Shown: positions 25,045 to 33,507, counted from the stretch's first letter. The stretch is 64,000 nucleotides of DNA from an uncultured Flavobacteriia bacterium (GCA_937975705.1 CALJTX010000039.1:62001-126000), one strand, 5' to 3'. Notes: a model not told the origin generated them from the sequence alone. Translations and numbers: made by a program.

Positions 25045-25863
25045 ATGAAATCACTGCGTTTTCAACTCTTTTTATTTTGCGCCTTCTTTTTAGGTCAAAA
25101 CACTGTTTCTTTAGCTCAGGCTGTTTCCGAAAAGAAACTCCAAGGCGGCGTCACTGGGTCAGTAGGGCTTAATTTTCCGAAGATGGGCACCAATCTTTTG
25201 GGCAGCACTCCTGGTTTTTCTTCATCTTTTGGTGTGAGTTTCACCAAAGCTTCTAAAGAATCTCAAAATATCGCACTAAATGGCGGCGTAGAATTCGATA
25301 TCGACCGCATTAGCTACACCGTCAGTAACCAAGATGTTTTTTATCGCTTCACCGACAAGCAAATCAAAACCGACGGCCTAACCGTCACTACCGATCAGGT
25401 TTTCAATCTCAAAAAACGCACTTACGAGCCCCTTTATCTAGCGCTTCCAATCGGACTTACCTTCAGAACCGACTTCATTGGTGACTACCGTGGCATTTTT
25501 CGCTTTGGACTGCGCAATCGCTTTTTATTGACCAATACGGTTGACGACGAAGGGTACGTGGTGCCTTTTGCCGGAAGTGTCAATGGTTCGGTTCAAGATA
25601 ACTTGGGCATGAAAGTGAGCAAAGACCTCTTTTTTTACAATGCCAATTTAGGCATCAGCGCGGGTCTTGAATGGAATTTTTCGGGTTCTACTTGTTTGGT
25701 GGCCGAAGTGGGCTACAATTATGGATTTATGCCGCTGCATCTCACCTCTAAAGCCCAAAACTACACGCTTTTTACAGTCGACGAAACTACACTTGCTGAA
25801 AACTATTTCAGAAACCAAGCCACATTGAATCAATTGACACTCAAGCTTACTTTATTGTTCTAA
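25045..25863 (+). CDS. PorT-like outer-membrane beta-barrel protein
   Basis: This 272-residue protein has a signal peptide (hydrophobic 6-19, cleavage near SLAQA) and a body of amphipathic strands such as GSVGLNFPKMG, LYLALPIGLTFRTDF and STCLVAEVGYNYGFM. It ends in LKLTLLF with a C-terminal Phe. This fits the PorT/outer-membrane beta-barrel type (Omp_b-brl_2-like). It is not close enough, by eye, to call PorT of the T9SS itself. It is first in an operon with nadE, 1 base from it, and is divergent from gldB. A role in the envelope linked to gliding is only inferred from position. Confidence 0.72.
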   Translation: MKSLRFQLFLFCAFFLGQNTVSLAQAVSEKKLQGGVTGSVGLNFPKMGTNLLGSTPGFSSSFGVSFTKASKESQNIALNGGVEFDIDRISYTVSNQDVFYRFTDKQIKTDGLTVTTDQVFNLKKRTYEPLYLALPIGLTFRTDFIGDYRGIFRFGLRNRFLLTNTVDDEGYVVPFAGSVNGSVQDNLGMKVSKDLFFYNANLGISAGLEWNFSGSTCLVAEVGYNYGFMPLHLTSKAQNYTLFTVDETTLAENYFRNQATLNQLTLKLTLLF

Positions 25864-25864
25864 A

Positions 25865-26647
25865 ATGCATGCGTTGGCCCAACATATCGTCAATTGGCTC
25901 CAAGACTACCAACAAAAAGCAAATGCGAAAGGCTTTGTTATCGGTATTTCAGGCGGCATAGATTCTGCGGTCACCTCTACACTTTGTGCACTTACAGGCG
26001 CCCCAACCATTTGCCTCACGATGCCCATACGGCAAACCAAAGCTGAGTTCGACCGCGCGGCCGAACACATGCAAGACCTTACCCGTCGCTTTGCCAACGT
26101 GAGCACCCAAACCATCGACCTCACTACAGCTTTTGAAACCTTAGAAGCTGCCTTACCTCTAGATTCCATTTCACATCCTTTGGCCATGGCCAACACGCGT
26201 GCCCGGCTGCGCATGACTACTTTGTATGCCGTTGCGCAGGCCAATCATTGTTTGGTGGCCGGTACAGGCAATAAAGTTGAAGATTTTGGAGTGGGTTTCT
26301 ACACCAAATACGGCGATGGCGGCGTAGACCTCAGCCCAATTGCCGATCTTTTCAAAACAGAAGTCTTTGCTTTAGCCAAAGCACTGTCTGTTGTTTCATC
26401 TATTCAAAATGCGGCACCAACCGATGGCCTATGGGAAGACGGCCGCTCAGATGAAGATCAAATAGGCGCTACCTATCCAGAGCTAGAATGGGCCATGTGT
26501 TTTCAAGGAGACACAACCACTTTGACGGCCCGCCAAAAAGAGGTCTTGGCCATTTACAATCGCTATCACCGGGCCAATCTGCACAAAATGCAAGCCATCC
26601 CAGTCTGCACTGTGCCCAATGAACTCAAAGACTTACTAACGCGATGA
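25865..26647 (+). CDS. nadE: NAD+ synthetase, ammonia-dependent short form
   Basis: This enzyme turns nicotinic acid adenine dinucleotide into NAD+ using ATP and ammonia. The 260-residue protein is the short single-domain type without a glutaminase domain. The PP-loop SGGIDSA sits at 29-35, and the later blocks AGTGNKVEDFGVGFYTKYGDGG, DLSPIADLFKTEV and PTDGLWEDGRSDEDQIG are complete. It starts 1 base after the barrel gene's stop and overlaps the WG-repeat gene by 4 bases (ATGA), so it is locked into an envelope-protein operon. NadE next to gldB is familiar in Flavobacteriales genomes from memory. Confidence 0.95.
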   Translation: MHALAQHIVNWLQDYQQKANAKGFVIGISGGIDSAVTSTLCALTGAPTICLTMPIRQTKAEFDRAAEHMQDLTRRFANVSTQTIDLTTAFETLEAALPLDSISHPLAMANTRARLRMTTLYAVAQANHCLVAGTGNKVEDFGVGFYTKYGDGGVDLSPIADLFKTEVFALAKALSVVSSIQNAAPTDGLWEDGRSDEDQIGATYPELEWAMCFQGDTTTLTARQKEVLAIYNRYHRANLHKMQAIPVCTVPNELKDLLTR

Positions 26648-28599
26648 GAATCACCGTCTTTTTGCTCGTTTCCTTTTTCTTTTCATCGGTTATTTTTGCT
26701 CAAAAAAACACCCAAAAAGCACTTGTAGCCATACAGCAAAACAATTTTGGTTTGGCGCAGGGTTTTCTGCAAAAAGACCTCAGTAAAGCACCTATTGCGG
26801 CCAGTTACGGATGGGCGGTGTACTACCTCACGCCATTTTGTTATCAAGCCGATAGCGCCTTTGCGTACCTCTCTCAATTGGAGCGCAGCTATCCTTCATT
26901 AGACAGCAAAGAGAAGACCAAATTACAAACCGATTTAGCACTCCAAGACACCACTATCCAACATCTTTTCTATCAATTGGCCACTGCAGAATTGCAATTG
27001 GCCATGGCCGTGCCTCAAATTGCAGCACTAGAGCAATTCATGGAGCGCTATGGTCAGAAGTACCCAGACTACAAAGAAATAGTAGTGGGTTTGCGCGATT
27101 CACTTGCTTTTGACAACGCAGTACGTGCGCAAAGTTCGGCCGCCATGCAGGCTTTCATCATGATGTATCCGAATGCCGTACAGCAACAAAAAGCAAGCGC
27201 TAGCTACGACCTCTTGCTGTACCAAGAACGCACGCAACATGACACCGAAGCGGATTTGATCGATTTTATAAACAACAACGCCAATAGCCCATATGCGCAG
27301 GAGGCTTGGGAGCGTATTTACAAGAAGTATAGCCAAGTTGAGTCGCTTGAAACCTTTACAAATTTTATCAATGCTTATCCAACAGCTCCACAGGTAGCTT
27401 TGGCTTGGAAGCAAATCTATCGCCTCTACATGCAGACCTACAGCGTGGAAAAACTAGCGGCTTTCAAAAGTGCTTATCCAAGTTATCCTTTCTTGGAAGA
27501 TTTAGAAAAAGATGGTGAGCTTTTGCTCAAGTCTTTATATCCGTTCACACAAGCCAATACCTACGGATACATGGATGCCTTTGGTAAGGTTGTGATTGAC
27601 GCGCAATACGATGACGCAAGCGCATTTTATGAAGGTTTAGCTATTGTGGCCAAAGCAAATCGCTATGGACTGATCAACAAGCGAAATGAGCCTATTATCG
27701 CATTCAAATACCTCGATATCTCACCAAATAAAGATGGCTTCGTTTTGGAAGACAGCACTGGCTATTTCTTGCTCGATGCAAAGGGGCAGTTTTTGCAACC
27801 AACTCCGCTTCAATGGGAAGAACTCCAACAAACGCTAAGTGCTTATAATTGGCAGGTTGCACCAATTGAACCTATCGAATTACAACCTTATGAACGCACT
27901 GAGCGCAATGGCAAGTTTGGTCTAAATAAAAATGGTAAAACAATCCTAGCGCCTAAATACGACGAGATTATCGTGCCTTCCGCTGCAACGATGTTTATTG
28001 TCAAACAAGGTAAAAATCTCAATTATTTTGATACCACTGGAAAGCGTTTGGAAATGAACGGGTTGGAATGGTTTTTGTCTGCTCAAAAGTTGGCCTTCTT
28101 CACCAAAGAAGGTTATGCGGTTTTTGCCAAATCAGGAAAACTTGGCCTCATGGATACCAAAGGAAAGGTAATCATCAAAAATATGTACGATGCTGCTCAA
28201 CCTTTTTGGGCAGGTTTGTGGCCCGTTCAGCAAAACGGCAAGTGGGGGCTCATTTCACTTGGAGCTAAAGAGGTGCTGCCATTTGTATATCAGAAAATTA
28301 CGCCATTTGAACCGTATGGATTTTTAGTTGAGCAAGAGAATAAGTTGGGTTTAATTGATACTACAGGTAAATGGATTTTAAATCCTGAATACAAAACAAT
28401 TAAAAAATTCGAATCGAGCTATTTTTTAGTTGAAAATGACAACGGTTTAGGTCTTTTTAGCACAAATGGTACAGCTCTAATTGCTTGCGGCTATCAAAGA
28501 ATTGTGCGTTTTGATCCAAATACGTTTCAGCTGACCACACCAGAAGGATTGTTCTATTTTCTAGTAACTGAGCATAAAATAATTCGCCTCCAGCCATGA
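26644..28599 (+). CDS. WG-repeat protein with N-terminal helical repeats
   Basis: A 651-residue exported protein (signal MRITVFLLVSFFFSSVIFAQ). Residues about 25-300 are helical and TPR-like, with recurring phrases such as FINNNANSPYAQEAWERIYKKY and FINAYPTAPQVALAWKQIY. From about 300 to the end there are roughly seven WG/KWG-type repeats, for example YGYMDAFGKVVIDAQYDDA, NGKWGLISLGAKEVLPFVY and NKLGLIDTTGKWILNPEYK. WG repeats are common but uncharacterised and probably bind peptide or glycan. The gene overlaps nadE and the TonB-like gene by 4 bases on each side. Bases 28290-28480 are about 25-30 percent GC, much lower than the flanks. Confidence 0.85.
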   Translation: MRITVFLLVSFFFSSVIFAQKNTQKALVAIQQNNFGLAQGFLQKDLSKAPIAASYGWAVYYLTPFCYQADSAFAYLSQLERSYPSLDSKEKTKLQTDLALQDTTIQHLFYQLATAELQLAMAVPQIAALEQFMERYGQKYPDYKEIVVGLRDSLAFDNAVRAQSSAAMQAFIMMYPNAVQQQKASASYDLLLYQERTQHDTEADLIDFINNNANSPYAQEAWERIYKKYSQVESLETFTNFINAYPTAPQVALAWKQIYRLYMQTYSVEKLAAFKSAYPSYPFLEDLEKDGELLLKSLYPFTQANTYGYMDAFGKVVIDAQYDDASAFYEGLAIVAKANRYGLINKRNEPIIAFKYLDISPNKDGFVLEDSTGYFLLDAKGQFLQPTPLQWEELQQTLSAYNWQVAPIEPIELQPYERTERNGKFGLNKNGKTILAPKYDEIIVPSAATMFIVKQGKNLNYFDTTGKRLEMNGLEWFLSAQKLAFFTKEGYAVFAKSGKLGLMDTKGKVIIKNMYDAAQPFWAGLWPVQQNGKWGLISLGAKEVLPFVYQKITPFEPYGFLVEQENKLGLIDTTGKWILNPEYKTIKKFESSYFLVENDNGLGLFSTNGTALIACGYQRIVRFDPNTFQLTTPEGLFYFLVTEHKIIRLQP

Positions 28600-29375
28600 A
28601 TCCAAGACAAATTCAGTCCGAACACTACCTCAAAGCGCTCATCGTGGTGCTGAGTTTGTATGTGGGGTCTTTTGTCTATTTGGAACTTACCACTGTTAAA
28701 AAAGAGGAATTACTTGCTGACGAAGCACTTTACGAGGTGGCACTCGAAGAGGTAACCGAAGAAGAAAAAGAAGAATTGCGTCAGGAGTTGCAAATACAAC
28801 AGCAGCAGAATGCATCGTTGCGCAGTGTTGCCCGCGACGCCAACGATACAAGGCCCTCTTCTTATGAAAATTGGTCTGCGCAAACAGGTGGCGCTAGTCA
28901 GGGGAGTCCAGAGCAAAACGCCCGAGATTTTGAAGCCGAAGTTTTTGCACAAACTGGTGGTGCCGCTGCACGCGAGCGCATCGTGCAAGAAAGCAATAAG
29001 CGTATACAGCAGCTCAAACAACAAGGTCAAACACCACATACCACCAATACAACAGGTTCGGCTCAACCCAATCAATATGCCGGTGCGGTTATGGTTCGGT
29101 TCGGTGTCAATAAACGCACTGCATTTGAAGGCAACACATGGTATGTCAGAAACCCGGGTTACACCTGTGGCTTCGATGCCAGTGGTTTGGTTTATTTGCA
29201 AATAGAGGTCAATGCAGCAGGTAAAGTAAGTGTCGCTAACTACATTGCCGACAAAAGTAAAAATGCCAGCGCCTGCATGATCGAACAAGCGCTCAAATAC
29301 GCGAAGCTATCGCGCTTCAGTCCGGGTGAGGGCAGTGCTTCAGGCTGGATCTCCTATAGTTTTGAAGCGCAATAA
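28596..29375 (+). CDS. TonB-like energy-transducer-type protein
   Basis: A 259-residue protein. The short N-terminal cytoplasmic tail is followed by one membrane helix (about 12-31, ALIVVLSLYVGSFVYLELT). An acidic, Glu/Gln-rich region (EEVTEEEKEELRQELQIQQQ), probably a coiled coil, comes next, then a Gly/Ser/Gln linker. The C-terminal domain (about 170-259), with GFDASGLVYLQIEVNAAGKV and ALKYAKLSRFSPG, resembles the TonB C-terminal fold, including the typical V...G.V phrase. The usual proline-rich spacer is missing. No exbB or exbD is adjacent. It is the last gene of the barrel-nadE-WG run. Confidence is moderate because the C-terminal match is by pattern only. Confidence 0.65.
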   Translation: MNPRQIQSEHYLKALIVVLSLYVGSFVYLELTTVKKEELLADEALYEVALEEVTEEEKEELRQELQIQQQQNASLRSVARDANDTRPSSYENWSAQTGGASQGSPEQNARDFEAEVFAQTGGAAARERIVQESNKRIQQLKQQGQTPHTTNTTGSAQPNQYAGAVMVRFGVNKRTAFEGNTWYVRNPGYTCGFDASGLVYLQIEVNAAGKVSVANYIADKSKNASACMIEQALKYAKLSRFSPGEGSASGWISYSFEAQ

Positions 29376-29406
29376 TTTGTCATAAAGCGCTACTGATTAA
29401 AAAATA

Positions 29407-29420
29407 ATCAATGTTTTGAT
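29407..29420. promoter_or_regulatory. Small dyad over the -33 region of the XRE/S24 gene
   Basis: ATCAA, four bases, TTGAT forms a short perfect dyad that overlaps the TTTTG at 29414-29418. It is a possible second operator, but such short dyads are common in AT-rich DNA. Confidence 0.3.
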
Positions 29421-29447
29421 GAGTTATTGATATTTTGCTTATTTTTG
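29414..29447 (+). promoter_or_regulatory. Promoter of the XRE/S24 regulator
   Basis: TTTTG ends at 29418 and TATTTTTG lies at 29440-29447, with a 21-bp spacer, and the ATG follows 17 bases later at 29465. This makes the earlier in-frame TTG (29435) impossible as a start because it lies within the promoter. Confidence 0.6.
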
Positions 29448-29461
29448 AACAAAGAATAAGC
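29437..29461. promoter_or_regulatory. Inverted repeat over the -7 box, candidate operator
   Basis: Arms GCTTATTTTT and AAGAATAAGC (9 of 10 positions pair) flank the 5-base centre GAACA. The palindrome covers the TATTTTTG box completely and ends 4 bases before the ATG, an ideal place for the encoded HTH repressor to bind and block its own transcription. Binding is inferred. Confidence 0.55.
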
Positions 29462-29464
29462 AAC

Positions 29465-30265
29465 ATGCACATCGCTCAGAATCTCAAGTTTTTACGCAAA
29501 AGAAAAGGCAAATCTCAAGAAGAAATGGCCCAAGCGCTCGGTCTCAATCGCTCTACTTATAGCGGTTATGAAAACGAAGTGGCCCAGCCCAGTTTAGAAT
29601 TGCTTTTGCAACTCGCTCAAGCAGAAAAGATTCCGCTAGAGGTGCTTTTATCCAAGCCCCTAGATCAACTCAATGCTGCCGAACTAGATGCCTTTCAAGG
29701 TGCTTGGCGCGGTGAGGCAAGCGGTCAAAACTTGCGTGTACTCACTACGGTGGTCAACGCGCAAAACGAAGAAGAAATCGAGCTCATCTCAGAAAAAGTA
29801 AGTGCGGGCTATACCAGTGGCTATGCCGATCCAAATTACCTCCAAGAACTTCCTACCTTGCGCTTGCCGTTCTTGTCCAAAGACCGCAAATACCGCGCTT
29901 TCCCCATCGCCGGTGACTCCATGCCTCCTGTTGTGCACGGTTCTTATGTCGTAGGTGAGTTTGTTCAAGATTGGTTGCGCTTACCTTCCAATACACCCTG
30001 TGTGGTCGTGACCAAAGAAGACGGCATTGTTTTCAAATACGTCCAAAATTTGCTCCAAGAGCAACAAATTCTGCGCTTGAGTTCCACCAATCCATTGTAT
30101 GCGCCCTTCGATGTTGCTGTGGCAGAGGTTTTGGAGGTCTGGCGCTTTGTTTCGTACATCTCCAAAGAGCTTCCCGATATTCAACTAGATCACGCCGCAT
30201 TGGGTAGTCAAATTCGCGCCATGCAAGCCGACCTCCAAAGCGCACTGCGCAGCCACAATAAATAG
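29465..30265 (+). CDS. XRE-family regulator with S24 (LexA/CI-like) domain
   Basis: A 266-residue regulator. Residues 1-60 form an XRE helix-turn-helix (LRKRKGKSQEEMAQALGLNRSTYSGYENE). The C-terminal S24 fold has Ser152 in GDSMPP and Lys191 in GIVFKYV, 39 residues apart (37 in E. coli LexA). An Ala-Gly pair at 114-115 (VSAGYTSGYADP) lies 38 residues before the serine (about 35 in LexA), so RecA-stimulated self-cleavage is possible but unproven. Similar regulators are common in Bacteroidota. The ATG at 29465 lies after the promoter. A palindrome over the -7 box suggests autorepression. No phage genes are nearby, so this is probably a chromosomal stress or metabolite switch. Confidence 0.88.
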   Translation: MHIAQNLKFLRKRKGKSQEEMAQALGLNRSTYSGYENEVAQPSLELLLQLAQAEKIPLEVLLSKPLDQLNAAELDAFQGAWRGEASGQNLRVLTTVVNAQNEEEIELISEKVSAGYTSGYADPNYLQELPTLRLPFLSKDRKYRAFPIAGDSMPPVVHGSYVVGEFVQDWLRLPSNTPCVVVTKEDGIVFKYVQNLLQEQQILRLSSTNPLYAPFDVAVAEVLEVWRFVSYISKELPDIQLDHAALGSQIRAMQADLQSALRSHNK

Positions 30266-30286
30266 CGTTAATCTGCGCATTTTTTG

Positions 30287-30294
30287 TAATTTTG
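30287..30294 (+). promoter_or_regulatory. -7 box of the thrS-infC-rpmI-rplT operon
   Basis: TAATTTTG matches TAnnTTTG and lies 19 bases before the thrS ATG. The -33 position has TTA rather than TTG. Confidence 0.55.
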
Positions 30295-30313
30295 CAGCTC
30301 ATTATTACACACT

Positions 30314-32251
30314 ATGACCATTCAAGTTACTTTTCCGGACGGCAACATTCGTACGTTTGACGCCGGAACAACCGCCATGCAAGTGGCTCAATCCATTTCA
30401 GAAGGCCTTGCGCGCAACGTGCTCGCTGCCCGCATAGACGACCAAGTCAAAGACGCCAGCACGCCACTCACCCAAGATTGCACTTTGCAGTTGCTTACTT
30501 GGTCCGATGCCGAAGGTAAATCTACCATGTGGCACTCATCTGCGCACCTTATGGCCGAGGCACTTGAGTTTTATTATCCTGGCATCAAATTGGCCATTGG
30601 CCCGCCCGTTGCCAACGGTTTTTACTACGATGTAGACCTCATGGAGCACAGCATCTCCGAAAAAGACCTCGAAAAAATCGAGCAAAAAATGAAGGAGTTG
30701 GCCAAGCTTAAAAATCCGTTTGTGCGCCAAGAAATCTCCAAAGCAGATGCCCTAGCTTACTTTGAAGAAAAACAAGATCCTTACAAACTCGAATTACTTG
30801 CCGATCTCCCTGACGGCAGCATTACCTTTTATACGCAAGGAAACTTCACCGATTTGTGTCGTGGGCCGCACATCCCAGACACCGGCTTTTTAAAAGCGGT
30901 CAAGCTAACGGCTATTGCTGGTGCTTACTGGCGTGGCGACGAAAAAAATAAGCAACTTACCCGTATTTACGGTATCACCTTTCCAAAGCAAGCCGAGCTT
31001 ACCGAATACCTTGAAAGAGTAGAAGAGGCCAAGCGCCGCGATCACCGCAAGTTGGGCAAAGAATTAGAGCTCTTTACTTTCAGTCAGAAAGTAGGGCAGG
31101 GCTTGCCGCTTTGGCTTCCCAATGGTGCGGCATTGCGCGAGCGCTTAGAGAACTTTCTCAAGAAAGCACAAAGAAAAGCAGGCTACCAACAAGTCATTAC
31201 CCCACACATCGGCAACAAAGAACTTTACGTCACTTCAGGTCACTACGAAAAATACGGCGCCGATTCCTTTCAGCCCATTCGCACCCCAGATCCGAACGAA
31301 GAGTTCTATCTCAAGCCAATGAACTGTCCGCATCACTGCGAGATATTCAAAAGCAAACCGCGCTCTTACAAAGATTTACCTGCTCGTTTTGCCGAGTTCG
31401 GTACCGTATACCGTTATGAGCAATCCGGCGAGCTTCACGGCCTTACCCGCGTGCGTGGTTTTACCCAAGACGACGCGCACATTTTCTGTACACAAGAACA
31501 AGTCAAAGAAGAATTTAAAAACGTCATTGACATCGTTTTGTATGTGCTCAAAACCTTGAAGTTTGAAAACTTCAAAGCGCAAATTTCCCTGCGCGACAAA
31601 GAAAACCGTTCCAAATATATCGGTACCGATGAAAACTGGCAGCGTGCAGAGCAAGCCATTATCGATGCGGCTGCTGAAAAAGAATTGCCAACCGTTGTTG
31701 CTTACGGCGAGGCTGCATTTTATGGTCCTAAGCTAGATTTCATGGTGCAAGACGCATTAGGCCGCGAGTGGCAGTTGGGCACCATCCAAGTAGACTACAA
31801 CCTGCCCGAACGTTTTGAACTTGAGTATATTGGCGCTGATAACCAAAAACACCGCCCCGTCATGATCCACCGCGCACCGTTTGGTTCTATGGAGCGTTTT
31901 GTAGCAGTATTGCTCGAGCACTGTGCTGGCGACTTCCCACTTTGGTTGTCTACAGAACAATTTATTGTCTTGCCAATCTCCGATAAATACAATGCGTACG
32001 CAGAAAAAGTTTCAGAATTCCTAAATAATTCCGATATTCGCGGACTTATTGACGACCGCAACGAGAAAATCGGAAAGAAAATTCGCGATGCAGAACTCAA
32101 AAAAGTACCTTTCATGCTCATCGTAGGTGAAAAAGAAGCAGCGTCAGACAGCATTTCTGTCAGACAACGCGGCGTCGGAGACCACGGCAGCATGAACCTG
32201 AACCAATTTGCGGATTTGATTCAGGAAGTAATTTCCGCAGAACTGGCTTAA
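30314..32251 (+). CDS. thrS: Threonyl-tRNA synthetase
   Basis: This enzyme charges tRNA-Thr. The 645-residue protein has, in order, an N-terminal TGS domain (1-61), an editing domain with HSSAHLMAEAL (His74 and His78) and the later CRGPH, then a class II core with the zinc ligand region MNCPHHCEIF, motif 2 FGTVYRYEQSGELHGLTRVRG in parts and motif 3 IHRAPFGSMERF. The anticodon-binding domain closes the protein. The order thrS-infC-rpmI-rplT is a widely conserved translation operon. No T-box leader is seen in the short upstream gap. Confidence 0.97.
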   Translation: MTIQVTFPDGNIRTFDAGTTAMQVAQSISEGLARNVLAARIDDQVKDASTPLTQDCTLQLLTWSDAEGKSTMWHSSAHLMAEALEFYYPGIKLAIGPPVANGFYYDVDLMEHSISEKDLEKIEQKMKELAKLKNPFVRQEISKADALAYFEEKQDPYKLELLADLPDGSITFYTQGNFTDLCRGPHIPDTGFLKAVKLTAIAGAYWRGDEKNKQLTRIYGITFPKQAELTEYLERVEEAKRRDHRKLGKELELFTFSQKVGQGLPLWLPNGAALRERLENFLKKAQRKAGYQQVITPHIGNKELYVTSGHYEKYGADSFQPIRTPDPNEEFYLKPMNCPHHCEIFKSKPRSYKDLPARFAEFGTVYRYEQSGELHGLTRVRGFTQDDAHIFCTQEQVKEEFKNVIDIVLYVLKTLKFENFKAQISLRDKENRSKYIGTDENWQRAEQAIIDAAAEKELPTVVAYGEAAFYGPKLDFMVQDALGREWQLGTIQVDYNLPERFELEYIGADNQKHRPVMIHRAPFGSMERFVAVLLEHCAGDFPLWLSTEQFIVLPISDKYNAYAEKVSEFLNNSDIRGLIDDRNEKIGKKIRDAELKKVPFMLIVGEKEAASDSISVRQRGVGDHGSMNLNQFADLIQEVISAELA

Positions 32252-32268
32252 GTTGAACTAACCACTGA

Positions 32269-32814
32269 ATGAGAAGAAACTCAAAACCATTTGTAAAAAG
32301 AGAAGAGGCTGCTCAGCACCGCATCAATGAAAAGATTTATGCGTCTGAAATCCGTCTTGTTATCGAAGGAGAAGAACCACAAGTCATGAGCGTTGCCAAA
32401 GGCATTGCTTTGGCTGAAGAACAAGATATGGATCTTGTGGAAATCTCTCCAAACGCCACGCCACCGGTTTGTAAAATCATGGACTACAAAAAGTTCATTT
32501 ACAACCAAAAGCGCAAGCAAAAAGAACTGAAAGCCAAACAGAGCAAAGTTATTTTGAAAGAAATCCGCTTTGGTCCCAACACCGACGACCACGATTTCGC
32601 TTTCAAATTAGCCCATGCGAAAAAATTCCTCGAAGAAGGCAGCAAGGTAAAAGCCTATGTTTTCTTTAAAGGAAGAACCATCGTGTTCAAAGACAGAGGC
32701 GAGATTTTATTACTCAAATTTGCCCAAGAACTCGCTGACCTCGGCGCAGTAGAGCAACTACCTAAGCTAGAAGGTAAAAAAATGATCTTAATGATCAACC
32801 CGAAAAAGAAATAA
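32269..32814 (+). CDS. infC: Translation initiation factor IF-3
   Basis: IF-3 binds the 30S subunit and checks start-codon pairing. The 181-residue protein has the IF3_N domain (INEKIYASEIRLVIEGEEP, then PPVCKIMDYKKF), a Lys-rich linker and the IF3_C domain (VILKEIRFGPNTDDHDFAFKLAHAKKFLEEGSKVK). It starts at a normal ATG 17 bases after thrS, not the AUU used for autoregulation in E. coli, so that control loop is probably absent. Confidence 0.96.
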   Translation: MRRNSKPFVKREEAAQHRINEKIYASEIRLVIEGEEPQVMSVAKGIALAEEQDMDLVEISPNATPPVCKIMDYKKFIYNQKRKQKELKAKQSKVILKEIRFGPNTDDHDFAFKLAHAKKFLEEGSKVKAYVFFKGRTIVFKDRGEILLLKFAQELADLGAVEQLPKLEGKKMILMINPKKK

Positions 32815-32854
32815 GAAGCTGATATAGAAGTTTAACTCAAAAAAAAGCAAGCAA

Positions 32855-33052
32855 ATGCCTAAAATGAAAACAAAATCCAGTGCAAAGAAGCGATTCACCA
32901 TCACTGGAAGTGGCAAAATCAAGCGCAAGCATGCATTTAAGAGTCACATCCTTACCAAAAAGGCTACAAAACGTAAGCGCAATCTTACGCATGCCGGATT
33001 GGTTCACGATGCTGACCTCTCAAATGTCAAATTGCAATTGTGCATGAAATAG
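32855..33052 (+). CDS. rpmI: 50S ribosomal protein L35
   Basis: A 65-residue basic protein of the large ribosomal subunit. The start MPKMKTKSSAKKRFTITGSG and the block KRKHAFKSHILTKK are diagnostic. Length is normal. It lies 40 bases after infC and 86 bases before rplT, in the standard order. Confidence 0.96.
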   Translation: MPKMKTKSSAKKRFTITGSGKIKRKHAFKSHILTKKATKRKRNLTHAGLVHDADLSNVKLQLCMK

Positions 33053-33088
33053 TCCCTTAACGGTTAATAAATTGTAGAACCCGGTATT

Positions 33089-33117
33089 GAGTCCCTAAGT
33101 CTTCTTTCGAAGCACTC
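33089..33117 (+). promoter_or_regulatory. Possible hairpin in the rpmI-rplT spacer
   Basis: GAGT/ACTC and an inner CTTC/GAAG pair around a TTTC loop could form a short interrupted stem ahead of rplT, where L20 binds its own mRNA in some bacteria. The stem is weak, and no similarity to a known L20 site could be established. Confidence 0.2.
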
Positions 33118-33138
33118 CCTACCAAAAAATTTAAAATT

Positions 33139-33486
33139 ATGCCAAGATCAGTAAATCACGTCGCGTCAAGAGCTCGTAGAAAGAACTTGATGAAATTGGC
33201 CAAAGGTTACTTTGGTCGTCGTAAAAACGTTTGGACAGTTGCAAAAAACGCCATTGAAAAAGGGCTTGTTTATGCATACTCTGGACGTAAGCAAAAGAAA
33301 AGAAACTACCGTTCACTCTGGATTACCCGTATCAACGCGGGAGCTCGCCTTCACGGCATGAGCTATTCACAGTTTATGGGTGCCGTACACAAAAGTGGTA
33401 TTGAACTCAATCGCAAGGTACTTGCTGATTTAGCAATGAACCACCCTGAAGCTTTCAAAGCGGTTGTCGATACGGTAAAAAAATAA
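33139..33486 (+). CDS. rplT: 50S ribosomal protein L20
   Basis: A 115-residue rRNA-binding protein needed early in 50S assembly. The start MPRSVNHVASRARRKNLMKLAKGYFGRRKNV and the block YRSLWITRINAGARLHGMSYS are the family signature, given here only in part. It is the last gene of the thrS operon and is followed 22 bases later by a strong terminator stem. Confidence 0.97.
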   Translation: MPRSVNHVASRARRKNLMKLAKGYFGRRKNVWTVAKNAIEKGLVYAYSGRKQKKRNYRSLWITRINAGARLHGMSYSQFMGAVHKSGIELNRKVLADLAMNHPEAFKAVVDTVKK

Positions 33487-33507
33487 GTTTGAAACCTATA
33501 TCAGCTC

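Noticed and set aside
28710..29288. 192-residue open frame opposite the TonB-like gene
   Set aside because: It is antisense, with Phe runs coming from Glu-rich codons on the true strand.
29465..30265. XRE/S24 regulator as a prophage remnant
   Set aside because: No integrase, structural or lysis genes and no att-like repeats are nearby. The flanks are operons of the normal chromosome.
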